A stretch of 64,000 bases of DNA from Lewinellaceae bacterium (GTDB lineage: Bacteria; Bacteroidota; Bacteroidia; Chitinophagales; Saprospiraceae). A program made the translations under genes and the position numbers. The notes beneath the pieces were generated by a model. It had not been told where the DNA came from and searched no databases. It saw only the letters and a list, made by a program, of their open reading frames with translations. The stretch covers positions 2,356,001 to 2,420,000 of the forward strand of contig JACJYL010000001.1 in assembly GCA_020636105.1 (NCBI GenBank), written 5' to 3'. Below, piece by piece: positions 9,503 to 19,111 of the stretch. The stretch's first letter is position 1; each line of letters starts with the position of its first letter.

Positions 9503-11239
9503 TTAAATGATCAACCTCACCCCGCCCAATTCTTCTATCCGGTAGGGGAATTGATCGCTGGGGGAACCAATAAACATAAAATTGACAGGAATATTCCATT
9601 TTTGTGAAAGCTCTTTAATCAGTGCCGGTGTGAATGTGCCCTTCATCTCAATAAATTCAATCTTAATATCAGGATATTCCCGGTCAAGCACTTCCACATC
9701 GCTTATCAGTCGTTCAGGAATGCGATCGTTTTCTCCCAATACGGAAACGATTCTCAGCTTTTGGGTATGTTCATTTTTGCTGATGTAGAGCATCACCCTG
9801 TTGAGCACGGCCACATCGTCATGGTTGGTAAAGAATATAAATTCCTGGGAATTGATCTCATCGATCAGCCTCAAAATATACCTATTGGTATACTTCACGG
9901 ATCGCCGAACGGGTTCAAACAAATATTTGATCAGTTCCAATATACCCCACAATAATTTGGTGCGATTGAGCATAATGGTCACCAGCAATAAGGCTGGAAT
10001 GAAATATTCCAGAAAAACGCCCACGTAGTGAGGATTCATGATGGCATTACCGATGATGGCGATCACCACGGCTCCTATAGCCAAAAAGATAGCTAACGGG
10101 GAAGCATTCTCCGGGCGGGGTAGTTTGGAACGCCTCAATTTCAATAAAATATTGCCTGCGCCAAACAAAGTCATGACCAAAAGAAACGAAATGGTATAAA
10201 CACCGGCCAAAGCCCCCAATTGCCCTTCTGTGATCAGCAAAATGGAAATGCACAAAAGGAAGAACATAAAGAGTATTCGATACGCACTTCCCCGGTTATT
10301 TTTTTTGAGAAAAAACTGGGGCAAAATCCGGTCGAGGGTCATCCTTTCCAATAACCCGCTTACGCCGACATAAGACGTCAGAACGGCTCCACTCAGCACC
10401 AGGGCGGCATCCACGGAAATGGCGGTAGACAGCCAATTCCCTCCTACTTTATGGCCCATGAAGGAAAGCAAGGCTTCCTGGTTAGCCGTTACATCGGGAA
10501 TGGCGATAATGGCCAGGGCCAAAAAAGCCATCAGCGGATTGAATACGGTGACCACAATCCACATATTTCTCAAAGTTTTCGGAAAAACGCCCTTGGCCTG
10601 TTCTTCCACAAAATTGGCAGAACTTTCAAATCCGGAAATTCCGAGCATGGCTGCCGCAAATCCAAAAAATATAGCTTGCTTGATTCCACCATTAAGAGGC
10701 ATTGCATAATTTTCCAATAAAACCCCGAATCCTGTTTTCATGATGTAAAAACCACAAAAACCAGCCAACATGGTAAGGGAAACAAGATGAGTGATGAATA
10801 TGACGATCGCTACTTTGGAAGATTCCCCTATTCCGAGAATGGTGAGTCCCAGAAAAAAGGCAAGCAGTAACCCGGTGGCAAAAATGACGGGCATATTGTG
10901 CCAGATGCTGTGCACATAATGCATGGCTTCACTGGCAGAGATCACTGCCGTCGCCATGTAGGACAGCAAAGTAAGCGTTGCCGCGAGGGAGGCGGTGGAT
11001 TTGCTGGTGGTATTGAGTAGTGCGTTGTAAGCGCCCCCATTGAGCGGCAACGCTCCTACCACCTCTCCATAAATTTTCCTGAATAAAAACAACACCCCCG
11101 CTACGATCAACAGGGCCAGCCAGGCATATTGACCGGCATAAATGATGGCAAGTGCCGAGACATACAGGCAGGAAGAGCTGATGTCGTTTCCACAAATGGC
11201 CGTAGCGGCCAATTCGTTCAGTTTTTTTGTGGCTTTCAA
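9503..11239 (-). CDS. APC-family amino acid permease
   Basis: A 578-residue protein with about 12 transmembrane helices in the first 430 residues. It has family-like motifs near the N-terminus (GEVVGALPLNGGAYNALL) and in the middle (GFESSANFVEEQAKGVFPK). The C-terminal about 140 residues form a soluble domain (from LIDEINSQEFIFFTNHDD) with alternating strands and helices, reminiscent of a universal-stress-like regulatory tail. Substrate cannot be told. The start ATG at 11239 gives an N-terminus (MKATKKLNELAATAICGND) that runs straight into the first helix. Confidence 0.85.
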   Translation of the reverse strand: MKATKKLNELAATAICGNDISSSCLYVSALAIIYAGQYAWLALLIVAGVLFLFRKIYGEVVGALPLNGGAYNALLNTTSKSTASLAATLTLLSYMATAVISASEAMHYVHSIWHNMPVIFATGLLLAFFLGLTILGIGESSKVAIVIFITHLVSLTMLAGFCGFYIMKTGFGVLLENYAMPLNGGIKQAIFFGFAAAMLGISGFESSANFVEEQAKGVFPKTLRNMWIVVTVFNPLMAFLALAIIAIPDVTANQEALLSFMGHKVGGNWLSTAISVDAALVLSGAVLTSYVGVSGLLERMTLDRILPQFFLKKNNRGSAYRILFMFFLLCISILLITEGQLGALAGVYTISFLLVMTLFGAGNILLKLRRSKLPRPENASPLAIFLAIGAVVIAIIGNAIMNPHYVGVFLEYFIPALLLVTIMLNRTKLLWGILELIKYLFEPVRRSVKYTNRYILRLIDEINSQEFIFFTNHDDVAVLNRVMLYISKNEHTQKLRIVSVLGENDRIPERLISDVEVLDREYPDIKIEFIEMKGTFTPALIKELSQKWNIPVNFMFIGSPSDQFPYRIEELGGVRLII

Positions 11240-11379
11240 TTTTGTCTGGATTTATTTTGATAACAATTTCACTTCTCCAAATAAAAAGTGACGATACTTG
11301 GTAAGACTCTTTTCATCAAACCATTTACAAAACTGAGTAAAAATACCGGAGTAATCATTATTATCCGGCGAATTTGTAA

Positions 11380-12023
11380 TCATTTCATGGAAATATTCCC
11401 TAGCCCGACCACTTTTACAACCACCTCATATGTACCCGATTCAAGGTCTTTCAAATCGGGGTGACTGACATGAAGCGGATGCTTGGGCACTTCCTCCCTC
11501 ATGATGGGCTAAGCAAGGTTGATGTCGGGACTGTACCTAACGCTCACATCGATGACCTTACAAACCCGGCTGTCGCCCAAATGCAAATTGATCAATACTT
11601 CATTTCCGATCACGGAATTCGGCACCACGACACGATTGTTTTCCATATCTCTGATGATGGTATGCCTCAAGGTAATGTCTTCCTCTATTCCAACAAAATT
11701 ATCCCTGAATTTTATCCGGTCGTGACCCCTGAATGGTTTGAAAATCACCAAAAACACCCCCCGGTAATATTGTACAGGGCCTGTTGGGCCGCCAGACCGG
11801 CAATTAAAGTGATGACCCCGGCACCGGCCAGCAGGGTATGGGCGACAGTTTTCATATTGAGCAAGGTAAGTAACGCCCAGCCAATACCCACCAGGTAAAT
11901 AATGCCGATAATAAAATGCCTGATAAACTGGTAATTGCTGGGATCAATACCTGCCTTATGTATATTCCTATTGACAGATCGATTGAATAAAAAATTTAAG
12001 ATACCCAAAGATTTCCCTTTCAA
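11380..12023 (-). pseudogene. Broken MscS-type mechanosensitive channel gene
   Basis: The frame from 12023 encodes transmembrane helices and the MscS pore-lining signature (GLAAQQALYNITGG), then hits a stop. The homologous continuation (VFLVIFKPFRGHDRIKF, then the beta domain and YSPDINLA) is in another frame from 11757. The break falls in a run of six G on the coding strand (11757-11762); one more G would rejoin the frames. The second frame then meets an in-frame TAG at 11509-11511, where related channels have a charged residue (LA-K-IMREEV). Beyond it the homologous reading continues (PIMREEVPKHPLH ... VKVVGLGNIS) to a TGA at 11380. Two independent lesions make this more likely a true pseudogene than a sequencing error. 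Confidence 0.8.
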
Positions 12024-12028
12024 TTTTC

Positions 12029-13402
12029 TTACTGTTTTGTTATGATCACCTTTTTAGTGGTATTCAGGCTGTTGTTCGAGATTCTGATAAAATAAGTACC
12101 GGCATATACCGTCTGTACATCAAAATAGGCGATGGTACTGCCCTTGTTCACTTTTGTTGAATTGACCAATTTCCCGGAAATATCCAATAATTCAACAAGC
12201 AGGTCATCTTCCACCAGGTTGCTGAGCTGGATGGCAATGAGGTCTGAGGCAGGATTGGGGAAAATGGAAATGTTCATTTGCTTAAACTCATTTTCCGTAA
12301 TTCCGGTAGTGCCTGAATATACTGTTGTGGCTTCATTGATCGAATTGACTTTTCTATTGGCAGCCACCCCATAAAAAGTAGGCCCCACCACATAAGGATA
12401 AGTGGAGTTCCAGTTTTCATCCACCGTGGCAAAGTAAGCATAGGTACCTTCCGGATACTCCGGCGTCACACAAAATCGCCCGTTGTGTTCGTCCAGGTAG
12501 TCTGCCTGATCGGGATGGGAGATGAATTCATAATCTTCTCTAAAATATCCCAAAAAATAGGTGCCATTGACATTCGGTCCGTCGGGCACATCCGTTCCGT
12601 CGGCGTGGTGGGTTCTGGTGGTGATGTTCCTTAATTGATACCCTGATTTAATGCGAGTAATGCCGCCGGTCCCATCTGCATTTTTATAACCATAGGCACC
12701 ATAAATCGGGAAACCGTCATAGGCAAATCCTATCAAGGGGGAATGTTGGGTTTCATCAATAACGTACAAGCCTTCGGCATCATACAAATTACAAATATTG
12801 GAAACTACCTCCAGGTCCAATTTGAAAGCGGAGGGGTTTTGATGATGATGGTAATTGCCCATCGCAGGATGCCCTTTGGCACAATCGAAACCGCCTCTTT
12901 CTGCCGGAACCGCATCCCTCATCCAATTCGATCCCGCCATGGGGCCACCGGGACAAGGCGGATTGCCAGGTCCTCCGCAAAGGGCATTGGTAGCGGAATT
13001 CCACCCCACCCCGTCGCGGTAGTCAAAAAGAGCTACTCCATTGATAAAAACTCCGATATTGCCTCCATTGGTAGGTGTTGGGGTACCACTATTAGGCTGA
13101 GGGTTAAGCGGAAATTTGAAAATTGCGTTTTGATTTTCCGCAAGGGAAGGATTGCCGTCAAGAAAGGGCCCCGTCGGATAGGAGGGTATGCCATGGGTGG
13201 ACACATACACATAATCCTCGGAATATTCCACCTGTTGGCAATTGGTCAAAATACCATTATCGATGGGCGTCGGGTTGCCGGACATATAATAGCTACCGGT
13301 TTGGGTAGTGTTTTGTAGCCAGGAGGTGATGGCCGGATGGTCTTGGGCGTAGCTTATCAACACATAACTTAACAAGGCAATAGAAAACAGAAATTTCTTC
13401 AT
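12029..13402 (-). CDS. YHYH-domain secreted protein with T9SS sorting domain
   Basis: About 457 residues with a signal peptide (MKKFLFSIALLSYVLISYAQ). The YHYH domain spans roughly residues 90-320 and contains GNYHHHQNPSAFK and GFAYDGFPIYGAYGY. The C-terminal 75 residues (from ISIFPNPASDLIAIQL) form a type IX secretion sorting domain, so the protein is exported to the surface or medium. The start at 13402 overlaps the stop of the upstream diheme gene by an ATGA, which decides against the longer frame from 13435. It is the third gene of a tightly coupled operon with an MbnP-like and an MbnH-like gene. His-rich YHYH proteins are uncharacterised; a copper-related role is my inference from context. 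Confidence 0.85.
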   Translation of the reverse strand: MKKFLFSIALLSYVLISYAQDHPAITSWLQNTTQTGSYYMSGNPTPIDNGILTNCQQVEYSEDYVYVSTHGIPSYPTGPFLDGNPSLAENQNAIFKFPLNPQPNSGTPTPTNGGNIGVFINGVALFDYRDGVGWNSATNALCGGPGNPPCPGGPMAGSNWMRDAVPAERGGFDCAKGHPAMGNYHHHQNPSAFKLDLEVVSNICNLYDAEGLYVIDETQHSPLIGFAYDGFPIYGAYGYKNADGTGGITRIKSGYQLRNITTRTHHADGTDVPDGPNVNGTYFLGYFREDYEFISHPDQADYLDEHNGRFCVTPEYPEGTYAYFATVDENWNSTYPYVVGPTFYGVAANRKVNSINEATTVYSGTTGITENEFKQMNISIFPNPASDLIAIQLSNLVEDDLLVELLDISGKLVNSTKVNKGSTIAYFDVQTVYAGTYFIRISNNSLNTTKKVIITKQ

Positions 13403-14478
13403 GTCAATGGATGTTTTTGTTTTTGAATTAGACAATGTTTTTTTTTAAATCCTTCAGTCGGGAAAAATATTTTTTTAGGAAATTGAAAATCGGGGTCGAA
13501 AACAAATGTTTTATCGTTGAGCGTCAGCAGGAAAGCAATCAGGTCCGCCTGCTCCACCTCCGTGAGTGGAACACCTTTTTTTAATTCATCGGCCAGGGTT
13601 TTGTTTTGCGCTATTCCGTCGGTGTAATGACGGAGTACCTGGCTCAGTTTTTTAAACCGCCCGTCGTGCATATACGGATAGGTGTAACTCAAATTGCGGA
13701 GAGAAGGTATTTTAAACAGCAAACTGTCACTGGGTTGTTGAGTGATTTTCCATTTTCCGTAGTCATTCAGGGTCGTATCCACAGGAAGACCATTATTGGC
13801 AAAACCATAATTTGAAAACAGGGGCTCCGTATGACAGGCATTGCATTTATTTTGAAATAATACATACCCTTTTTTTTCCTGCTCAGTAAATTGGGCTCCC
13901 CCCTTTTTTACGTCGTCGTATTTCGAATTTGCTGATACCAGGGTCAGTTGAAATTGAGATAAGGCTTTTAAAATATGCTCACCGGTGACCACGCTATCCT
14001 GAAACGCCTGGAAAAACAGCCCAGGATAAACTTTTTTCTTTTGCAATTTAAGCACCACGTTCTCCAGGTTTTCGCCCATTTCCCCGGGATGGCTGATGGG
14101 TGCCAGCGCCTGCATATCGAGATGATTGATCGCCCCGTCCCACATAAAAGACTTTTGCCAGGCGAGGTTAAAGAGGGCGGGCGCATTGCGGGTCCCGATC
14201 TGATCATAGATGCCGTGACTCAAATCGTGGTCCGTATGGGCAAAAGCATTGTAGGGGGAATGGCAGGAAGCACAGGAAATCGTATTGTCTTTGGATAAAA
14301 CCGGGTCGTAAAACAAGGCTCTGCCCAATTCAATTTTTGCTTTGGACAATGGATTTTTGTTAAAATCGTATTCAGGAGCCGGGAAATATTCCGGGTATTG
14401 CAACCAGATTATGTTCCCCGCGACGAAAGCCGAACAGCAACAGGTTATGAACAATAATAAGTGAAATTTCATCTTCAT
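13399..14478 (-). CDS. Diheme cytochrome c peroxidase / MauG / MbnH-like enzyme
   Basis: A 359-residue protein with an N-terminal signal or anchor segment and two c-type heme motifs, CASCH (about residue 75) and CNACH (about residue 216), each in the usual di-heme peroxidase context (ISCASCHSPYNAFAHTD; RNAPALFN; IPSLRNLSYTYPYMHDG). The family includes bacterial cytochrome c peroxidases, MauG and MbnH. The gene overlaps the upstream MbnP-like gene by four bases (ATGA) and the downstream YHYH gene by four bases. That pairing favours an MbnH-type role, namely oxidative modification of a partner protein, over simple peroxide removal. Confidence 0.88.
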   Translation of the reverse strand: MKMKFHLLLFITCCCSAFVAGNIIWLQYPEYFPAPEYDFNKNPLSKAKIELGRALFYDPVLSKDNTISCASCHSPYNAFAHTDHDLSHGIYDQIGTRNAPALFNLAWQKSFMWDGAINHLDMQALAPISHPGEMGENLENVVLKLQKKKVYPGLFFQAFQDSVVTGEHILKALSQFQLTLVSANSKYDDVKKGGAQFTEQEKKGYVLFQNKCNACHTEPLFSNYGFANNGLPVDTTLNDYGKWKITQQPSDSLLFKIPSLRNLSYTYPYMHDGRFKKLSQVLRHYTDGIAQNKTLADELKKGVPLTEVEQADLIAFLLTLNDKTFVFDPDFQFPKKIFFPTEGFKKKHCLIQKQKHPLT

Positions 14479-15161
14479 TCCGCTATGGTAAAAATTGAAG
14501 GGATCAGTTTAGCCATTTCCATCGCCTGGTTATTGGGACTCATCACCTGATACGTTTTTTCTAAATCAATTTGGGTCAACAGTTTATCAATGGCAATATT
14601 TATTTTAACAGATTCACCTTTGGCAGTTTTCAGCGTCACCTGTTGCAGCGTATTGAAAGGCGCCTGGTATCCGCCCAGATGAAACTGAAACAGATGATTT
14701 CTGGCCGGACAAATTTTAGCTACTCCTTCCAACTTAAAATTGATGTAACCACTTTGCCATGTCCAGTACATGCCATTGGTTGGATCCAGATCCCCGCCAA
14801 AAGCTCCGGAGACATTCGTCAGGCTGTCGATGCCGATATTGAATTTGATCCTGTCAAATTTCATTTGGTTTTTTGAGGTGAAATCAATGACCATCGATTC
14901 CGGCTTTTCCACATCGATAAGCAGGTGTTTTTTTTCCAAAGTATAAACCAATTGTTCGTCCTGAAAAAACTGTACATCGGAAATATAAAATTTCAGTGCT
15001 TCAATTTTTACACTATCCCTGATTTCCGGCAAGTAATCATTTTCGCCCGGGACCAAGGGCTGATCATTCATCTCAGGTATAAAATAAATCGTGGCTCCCT
15101 GTTGTGCACAGGAAAGAATTGAAGAAAAAAGGAAAGCAATTAATACGGTAAATTTTATCAT
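14475..15161 (-). CDS. MbnP-like copper-binding protein
   Basis: About 228 residues starting at the ATG at 15161 (MIKFTVLIAFLFSSILSCAQ, a signal peptide with a possible lipobox). It carries the family pattern: a beta-strand start, DSLTNVSGAFGGDLDPTNGMYWTWQSGY with the conserved WxW pair, then HLFQFHLGGYQAPF and a beta-rich C-terminus. MbnP proteins bind copper. In the studied case a tryptophan is turned into kynurenine by the diheme partner MbnH. The adjacent overlapping gene is exactly such a diheme enzyme. The frame is open upstream to 15308 but that part is the translated 69-bp repeat region and is not coding. Confidence 0.85.
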   Translation of the reverse strand: MIKFTVLIAFLFSSILSCAQQGATIYFIPEMNDQPLVPGENDYLPEIRDSVKIEALKFYISDVQFFQDEQLVYTLEKKHLLIDVEKPESMVIDFTSKNQMKFDRIKFNIGIDSLTNVSGAFGGDLDPTNGMYWTWQSGYINFKLEGVAKICPARNHLFQFHLGGYQAPFNTLQQVTLKTAKGESVKINIAIDKLLTQIDLEKTYQVMSPNNQAMEMAKLIPSIFTIAE

Positions 15162-15167
15162 TGTTAT

Positions 15168-15367
15168 TAACAGTACGAGATGACACCTTTTGCTTTTGCA
15201 CAACCTGCGCGGCGAAGATGTCACCTCGGGTAACAGTGTTCGAGATGACACCTTTTGTTCGAGATGACACCTTTTAACAGTACGAGATGACACCTTTTGC
15301 TTTTGCACAACCTGCCCGGCGAAGATGTCACCTCGGGTAACAGGGGAGGCGAAGATGTCACCTCGGG
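15168..15367. repeat. Intergenic repeat cluster with a 69-bp duplicated unit
   Basis: Two nearly identical 69-bp units lie at 15168-15236 and 15275-15343, differing at one base (CCTGCGCGG versus CCTGCCCGG). Each begins TAACAGTACGAGATGACACC and ends GATGTCACCTCGGGTAACAG. Between and after them are extra half-units: CGAGATGACACCTTTT at about 15241 and 15260, and GGCGAAGATGTCACCTCGGG at 15348-15367. The unit contains an imperfect dyad (GAGATGACAC / GATGTCACCTC). It fills the gap between the CotH gene and the MbnP-like gene, so it probably overlaps the operon's leader or promoter. Confidence 0.85.
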
Positions 15368-15376
15368 ACGAAAAGG

Positions 15377-17644
15377 TTAATGAATCACCATTTTCAAAAA
15401 AGCATTATCCACCCTGACGATATACATTCCGGGCGTCCAATCTGACGTATCAATCCAGGTATTGTTTAGAATAGATTGTTGATACAATACTGTTCCGTTC
15501 AGGTTGTACACAGACACGGCTCTTTCCTTTTGTTCCAATGCACTGATCTCCAGATAAAAAGATGTTTTTGCCGGGTTAGGAGAGGCTTTAATGGCGATAG
15601 ATTCCAAAGTTGGATTTGACGTAGCCGTGGTTCCATTATTTTCTCCGTTAAAAGTTGGCGTCATCGTCTGAAAACTTCCGGTACCATTTGGGTATCTGCC
15701 ATAGGAAATATCTGCGGTCTGATCCACAAAACTCACTTCATCGACGATAACCCCTGAAGCATTTACCAAAAAAACGGACTCTGCCGATGCTGATAATTTA
15801 AAATTAGCATGAAGGTCAGCCTGTTCTTCATCATTGTCGGCCCAAACCACTACGTAACCGTTTCCGTCGATGGTGGTGCCGGCAGGAAAGGCCCATTGCA
15901 TGAGATCGTTGGCATCATCGGAAAGGAAATATCCTTCCAAATCAATGGCTGAGGCACTGTTGTTGAACAATTCTATCCAGTCATCATATTCACCATCCTG
16001 GTCTGCCACCGTTGTTTCATTGGAAGCCATAAATTCATTGATCACCAGGTCACCCACCGTCGGGCTGGAGGTCGTCGCAGTTATCGTATGGTATTCATGC
16101 TCTGCCCGATCAGGGGAAAACATCCCAATGGTGTTGTTTTCCGCATAGAGGTAATATTGGATAAAGGAGTTATTTATTTCCAACGCTACCCCATAAGTGC
16201 CATCATTGGCTCCACCATCATTATGCGCCCCGTCATCGAACATTTGCATTCTGGTGAAAGGAGCTCCCAATTCACTTCGAAAACCGAGATATACTGCATT
16301 GGCATCAGTAACGGATGCTGAAAGGGTAATCGTTTCGTTGATGATAGGCGTCTCATTGGATAAAACGATATTGTCAATGACAGGTGCGGTGGCCGTAAAA
16401 TCCGGCAATCCCAAAAGATAGGTATTTCTTCCATCCATGAGGCTGGTAATGCCAGGTGTAGAGCCGCCGCCGGGTCCAGGGCCGCCAGTAATATCGTTGG
16501 TTAAATTGCTGATAAAATTACTATAGGTGAAAAATTTGTTGTTATCTGCCTGAACGGCTGCATCAACGAGGGTCTGAAGGGATTGCCCGGTAAGGTAATA
16601 AGTATCATTATCAAAATTTTCCAGGAGGATGGTTTTGACGTGAGCAAGATACATCCGTTTGTACATGGGCACACTCAGCAACTTTTGGACGAGCGGGAAG
16701 TCGGCATCATTGGCATTGAGTAGATGGCTCATTTGTCTTTTAGCGGTTATGGTATTGAGGTTGCCTGATCCAGTCATAGAAAAGCGCCCAAAAGATTCAT
16801 TTAAATCCCAAACTACCGGAATGAAGCGTCCATAATCATCGCGGTATAAATAATAATTCTGAGCAAATCCACCAATATAACTATCCAGGTTAACCAAAAC
16901 ATTATCAAACGCAAGCATCCATAAAGCTCTGTCAACATCGAGGATTTGCTCAATATCATTAATGTTATTAATAAGTGTATCACAGAGGTCTATCAATTCA
17001 CCCCATCCGTCATCAGACTTTAATTCATAAGCGTCGTAATACGCGGAACTGTCCTGGCCCAAATATACCAGGTTAGGTAAAGCACTGGATTGTGGCCCGG
17101 CCCCATCGGGCGGATTGCATTTAAAAAAGGTATTGTCATTGGAGTAGAACCTGCTTTTGACAAATTTTTTGGACACCGCTTCGGAGTTGGTGTACAATCC
17201 GATCAAGGTTCCATTGACATAAACATTGGCAAAATTGGAAAGCGGGGCATCCATATATTGCCGTAAAATCTGGTACGACAGGACTTCCCTCAGAAAAGAA
17301 GGATCTTTGGCGACATTGCTTAGTTTTATATCCGTGTATCCCTCATAGGAATGTTCTTTGTAAGTGTCCAGTTCAATGTGAAACGGATTTTTGACCTGGT
17401 TGGGACTGTAGGTACTATTGCCTTTGTATTTCACGCCAATGCTGTCCAATTCGACTCCATTGATTTTGATGCTTTGAGCCATGATATAGCCGCCATTGCT
17501 GGCGTATTCATTATCCAGCAACTGGTCCCAGTTGCTTTGGGCAAAGGTAATTTCAATGGTTTGAATGGTGTTGAGGTGGTAAAAGTCCTGCGCATGGGAC
17601 ATGGTTCCCGCCAAAATCAAAAGAGAAAAAAATAAATACTTCAT
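15377..17644 (-). CDS. CotH-kinase-domain protein with lamin-tail and T9SS sorting domains
   Basis: A 755-residue secreted protein. Signal peptide 1 to about 18 (MSHAQ). The CotH domain (about 25-400) includes GVKYKGNSTY, FLREVLSYQILRQY, NGTLIGLYTNSEAV and IPVVWDLNESFGRF, the last resembling the catalytic/metal motif of CotH-type protein kinases. An Ig-like domain (about 415-520) and a lamin-tail domain (LVINEFMASNET ... WIELFNNSASAIDLEGYFL, about 535-650) follow. A T9SS C-terminal sorting domain (ASPNPAKTSFYLEI to end) directs surface export. Known CotH proteins phosphorylate spore-coat proteins; substrates in Bacteroidota are unknown. It appears to be a single-gene unit. Confidence 0.85.
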   Translation of the reverse strand: MKYLFFSLLILAGTMSHAQDFYHLNTIQTIEITFAQSNWDQLLDNEYASNGGYIMAQSIKINGVELDSIGVKYKGNSTYSPNQVKNPFHIELDTYKEHSYEGYTDIKLSNVAKDPSFLREVLSYQILRQYMDAPLSNFANVYVNGTLIGLYTNSEAVSKKFVKSRFYSNDNTFFKCNPPDGAGPQSSALPNLVYLGQDSSAYYDAYELKSDDGWGELIDLCDTLINNINDIEQILDVDRALWMLAFDNVLVNLDSYIGGFAQNYYLYRDDYGRFIPVVWDLNESFGRFSMTGSGNLNTITAKRQMSHLLNANDADFPLVQKLLSVPMYKRMYLAHVKTILLENFDNDTYYLTGQSLQTLVDAAVQADNNKFFTYSNFISNLTNDITGGPGPGGGSTPGITSLMDGRNTYLLGLPDFTATAPVIDNIVLSNETPIINETITLSASVTDANAVYLGFRSELGAPFTRMQMFDDGAHNDGGANDGTYGVALEINNSFIQYYLYAENNTIGMFSPDRAEHEYHTITATTSSPTVGDLVINEFMASNETTVADQDGEYDDWIELFNNSASAIDLEGYFLSDDANDLMQWAFPAGTTIDGNGYVVVWADNDEEQADLHANFKLSASAESVFLVNASGVIVDEVSFVDQTADISYGRYPNGTGSFQTMTPTFNGENNGTTATSNPTLESIAIKASPNPAKTSFYLEISALEQKERAVSVYNLNGTVLYQQSILNNTWIDTSDWTPGMYIVRVDNAFLKMVIH

Positions 17645-17820
17645 AATTGTTTTTTGCTATTTGTCCTTTTTAGACAGCAATGCCTATGACATTATTTGGT
17701 GAATATAATTTTTATAAAATCTTAAGTAGTTCTACCCAAAGAAGCATTAAGGCAGGTTTCACTACCGCACACTTTTTGTATCAAAGTGATTTCGCTGATG
17801 TTTTTCATACCATCCTCCCC

Positions 17821-19068
17821 TTAATTCTGGATGGTTCTCACCAGTCGCACATAATTGTAAATGCGAATGGCATCGCCCTGAGGGCCAAAACCTGTTGAAA
17901 AATCGGCTGGGTCTCCGGTTTTAGGATCACTGCGCTGAGCTCCGGCGCCGTGTACATCCACCCAATCGCTCATATATCCCAAAGCTCGGCCAAAGCTAAC
18001 GTATGCGGCATGGTTGCCGGCCATATTCGTCCAATTGCTGTGTGTGGTACTGGACCAGAAAAATGGATAGTCTGACTGGCCGGCCTCATTGATCATTTCC
18101 GTACAATGGAATAACGGATCCATAGCGGCAGAATGGGTGGTGCCCGGTGAACGGGTATAATCGACAATACTCTGCAGCTCCTTGACATCCGGCAAACGCC
18201 AATCCGTATAACCTGCGTATTCAAAATTTTCGGCATAGGTCAGCGCCTCTTCCCAATAAACCCCTGCTCCGTTATCATCCTGCATCCACATTAGGTTTGT
18301 GGCCTTGTCGGTGATGGTACCGTCGCCGTTATCGGTAAAATCATTTTCACCATAAGTGGTGTTTCCACGCACATACATTACGAAAAAAGTTTTTTCTCCC
18401 GACCCGAAAGGCATTTGCAGCCCGTAACCTTTAATACGACCATCGGCGAAGTTTACCCCGAATAATAAATTACCATCTACATACATGGAGGTAGTGGCAT
18501 ATTGGGCATCGATAATACGTTCCCCGGCATCGGTATCGCCATAGGCAAAATCAAAATAATCCGTATTGATAAAAGGAAACAATCCACTCGTGGAAGTACC
18601 TTCATAACCACTGGGATCCACGCCGCTGAAAATAATCAGGGAATACAATTCTTTTATCGTTGGTAATCTCCAGTCGGTGTACCCCCCAACTTTATAGGAA
18701 GCGGCAAAGGCAACAGCATCGTCAGCCGTCATTTTATCCGCCACGTCGATGTCACCATCCTCATCCATGTCAGGCGTTTTTGACCACATCAGACCAGTCA
18801 CAAGATCGGTGATGGTCCCATTCCCATTATCTTTATAAGAAGGAGCGATGCCCTGGTAATTGGCATTTTGACCATAAAAGGCATCCCCGATTCCCGGAAC
18901 AGCCATCTCGGTTTGGTTATTATAAGCAACCGTCTGATGGGTTCCCACAATGGGATAACCGGCAATATCCGGTAAATCATCTATGGGATTGGGGGTAACA
19001 GGATTCTTTTCACAAGTAGCAAAAAGGAACAAAAAGGCTGGCAAAAGGAAAAATCCAATATTTTTCAT
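17821..19068 (-). CDS. DUF1566 lipoprotein with duplicated domain
   Basis: About 415 residues. From the ATG at 19068 it reads MKNIGFFLLPAFLFLFATC, a lipoprotein signal peptide. Two DUF1566 units follow, each with the typical GGYTDWRLPTIKELYSLI-like core: first at about residues 95-165 and again at about 255-310 (YAGYTDWRLPDVKELQSI), each preceded by a short Trp/Met-rich strand (GLMWSKTP and NLMWMQDD). A Ca-binding-like DMDEDGDIDVADKM segment lies in the first unit. The longer start at 19110 (MVMSKRKIN) would spoil the signal peptide. The gene follows the Spy-like gene within the sigma-factor operon, so it may be part of that envelope response. Confidence 0.8.
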   Translation of the reverse strand: MKNIGFFLLPAFLFLFATCEKNPVTPNPIDDLPDIAGYPIVGTHQTVAYNNQTEMAVPGIGDAFYGQNANYQGIAPSYKDNGNGTITDLVTGLMWSKTPDMDEDGDIDVADKMTADDAVAFAASYKVGGYTDWRLPTIKELYSLIIFSGVDPSGYEGTSTSGLFPFINTDYFDFAYGDTDAGERIIDAQYATTSMYVDGNLLFGVNFADGRIKGYGLQMPFGSGEKTFFVMYVRGNTTYGENDFTDNGDGTITDKATNLMWMQDDNGAGVYWEEALTYAENFEYAGYTDWRLPDVKELQSIVDYTRSPGTTHSAAMDPLFHCTEMINEAGQSDYPFFWSSTTHSNWTNMAGNHAAYVSFGRALGYMSDWVDVHGAGAQRSDPKTGDPADFSTGFGPQGDAIRIYNYVRLVRTIQN

Positions 19069-19111
19069 AAAGCTATATTTATTATTTATTTTCCTTTTAG
19101 ACATTACCATT

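Noticed and set aside
15162..15308. N-terminal extension of the MbnP-like gene
   Set aside because: The extra codons translate the 69-bp repeat cluster, and the signal peptide begins at the ATG at 15161.
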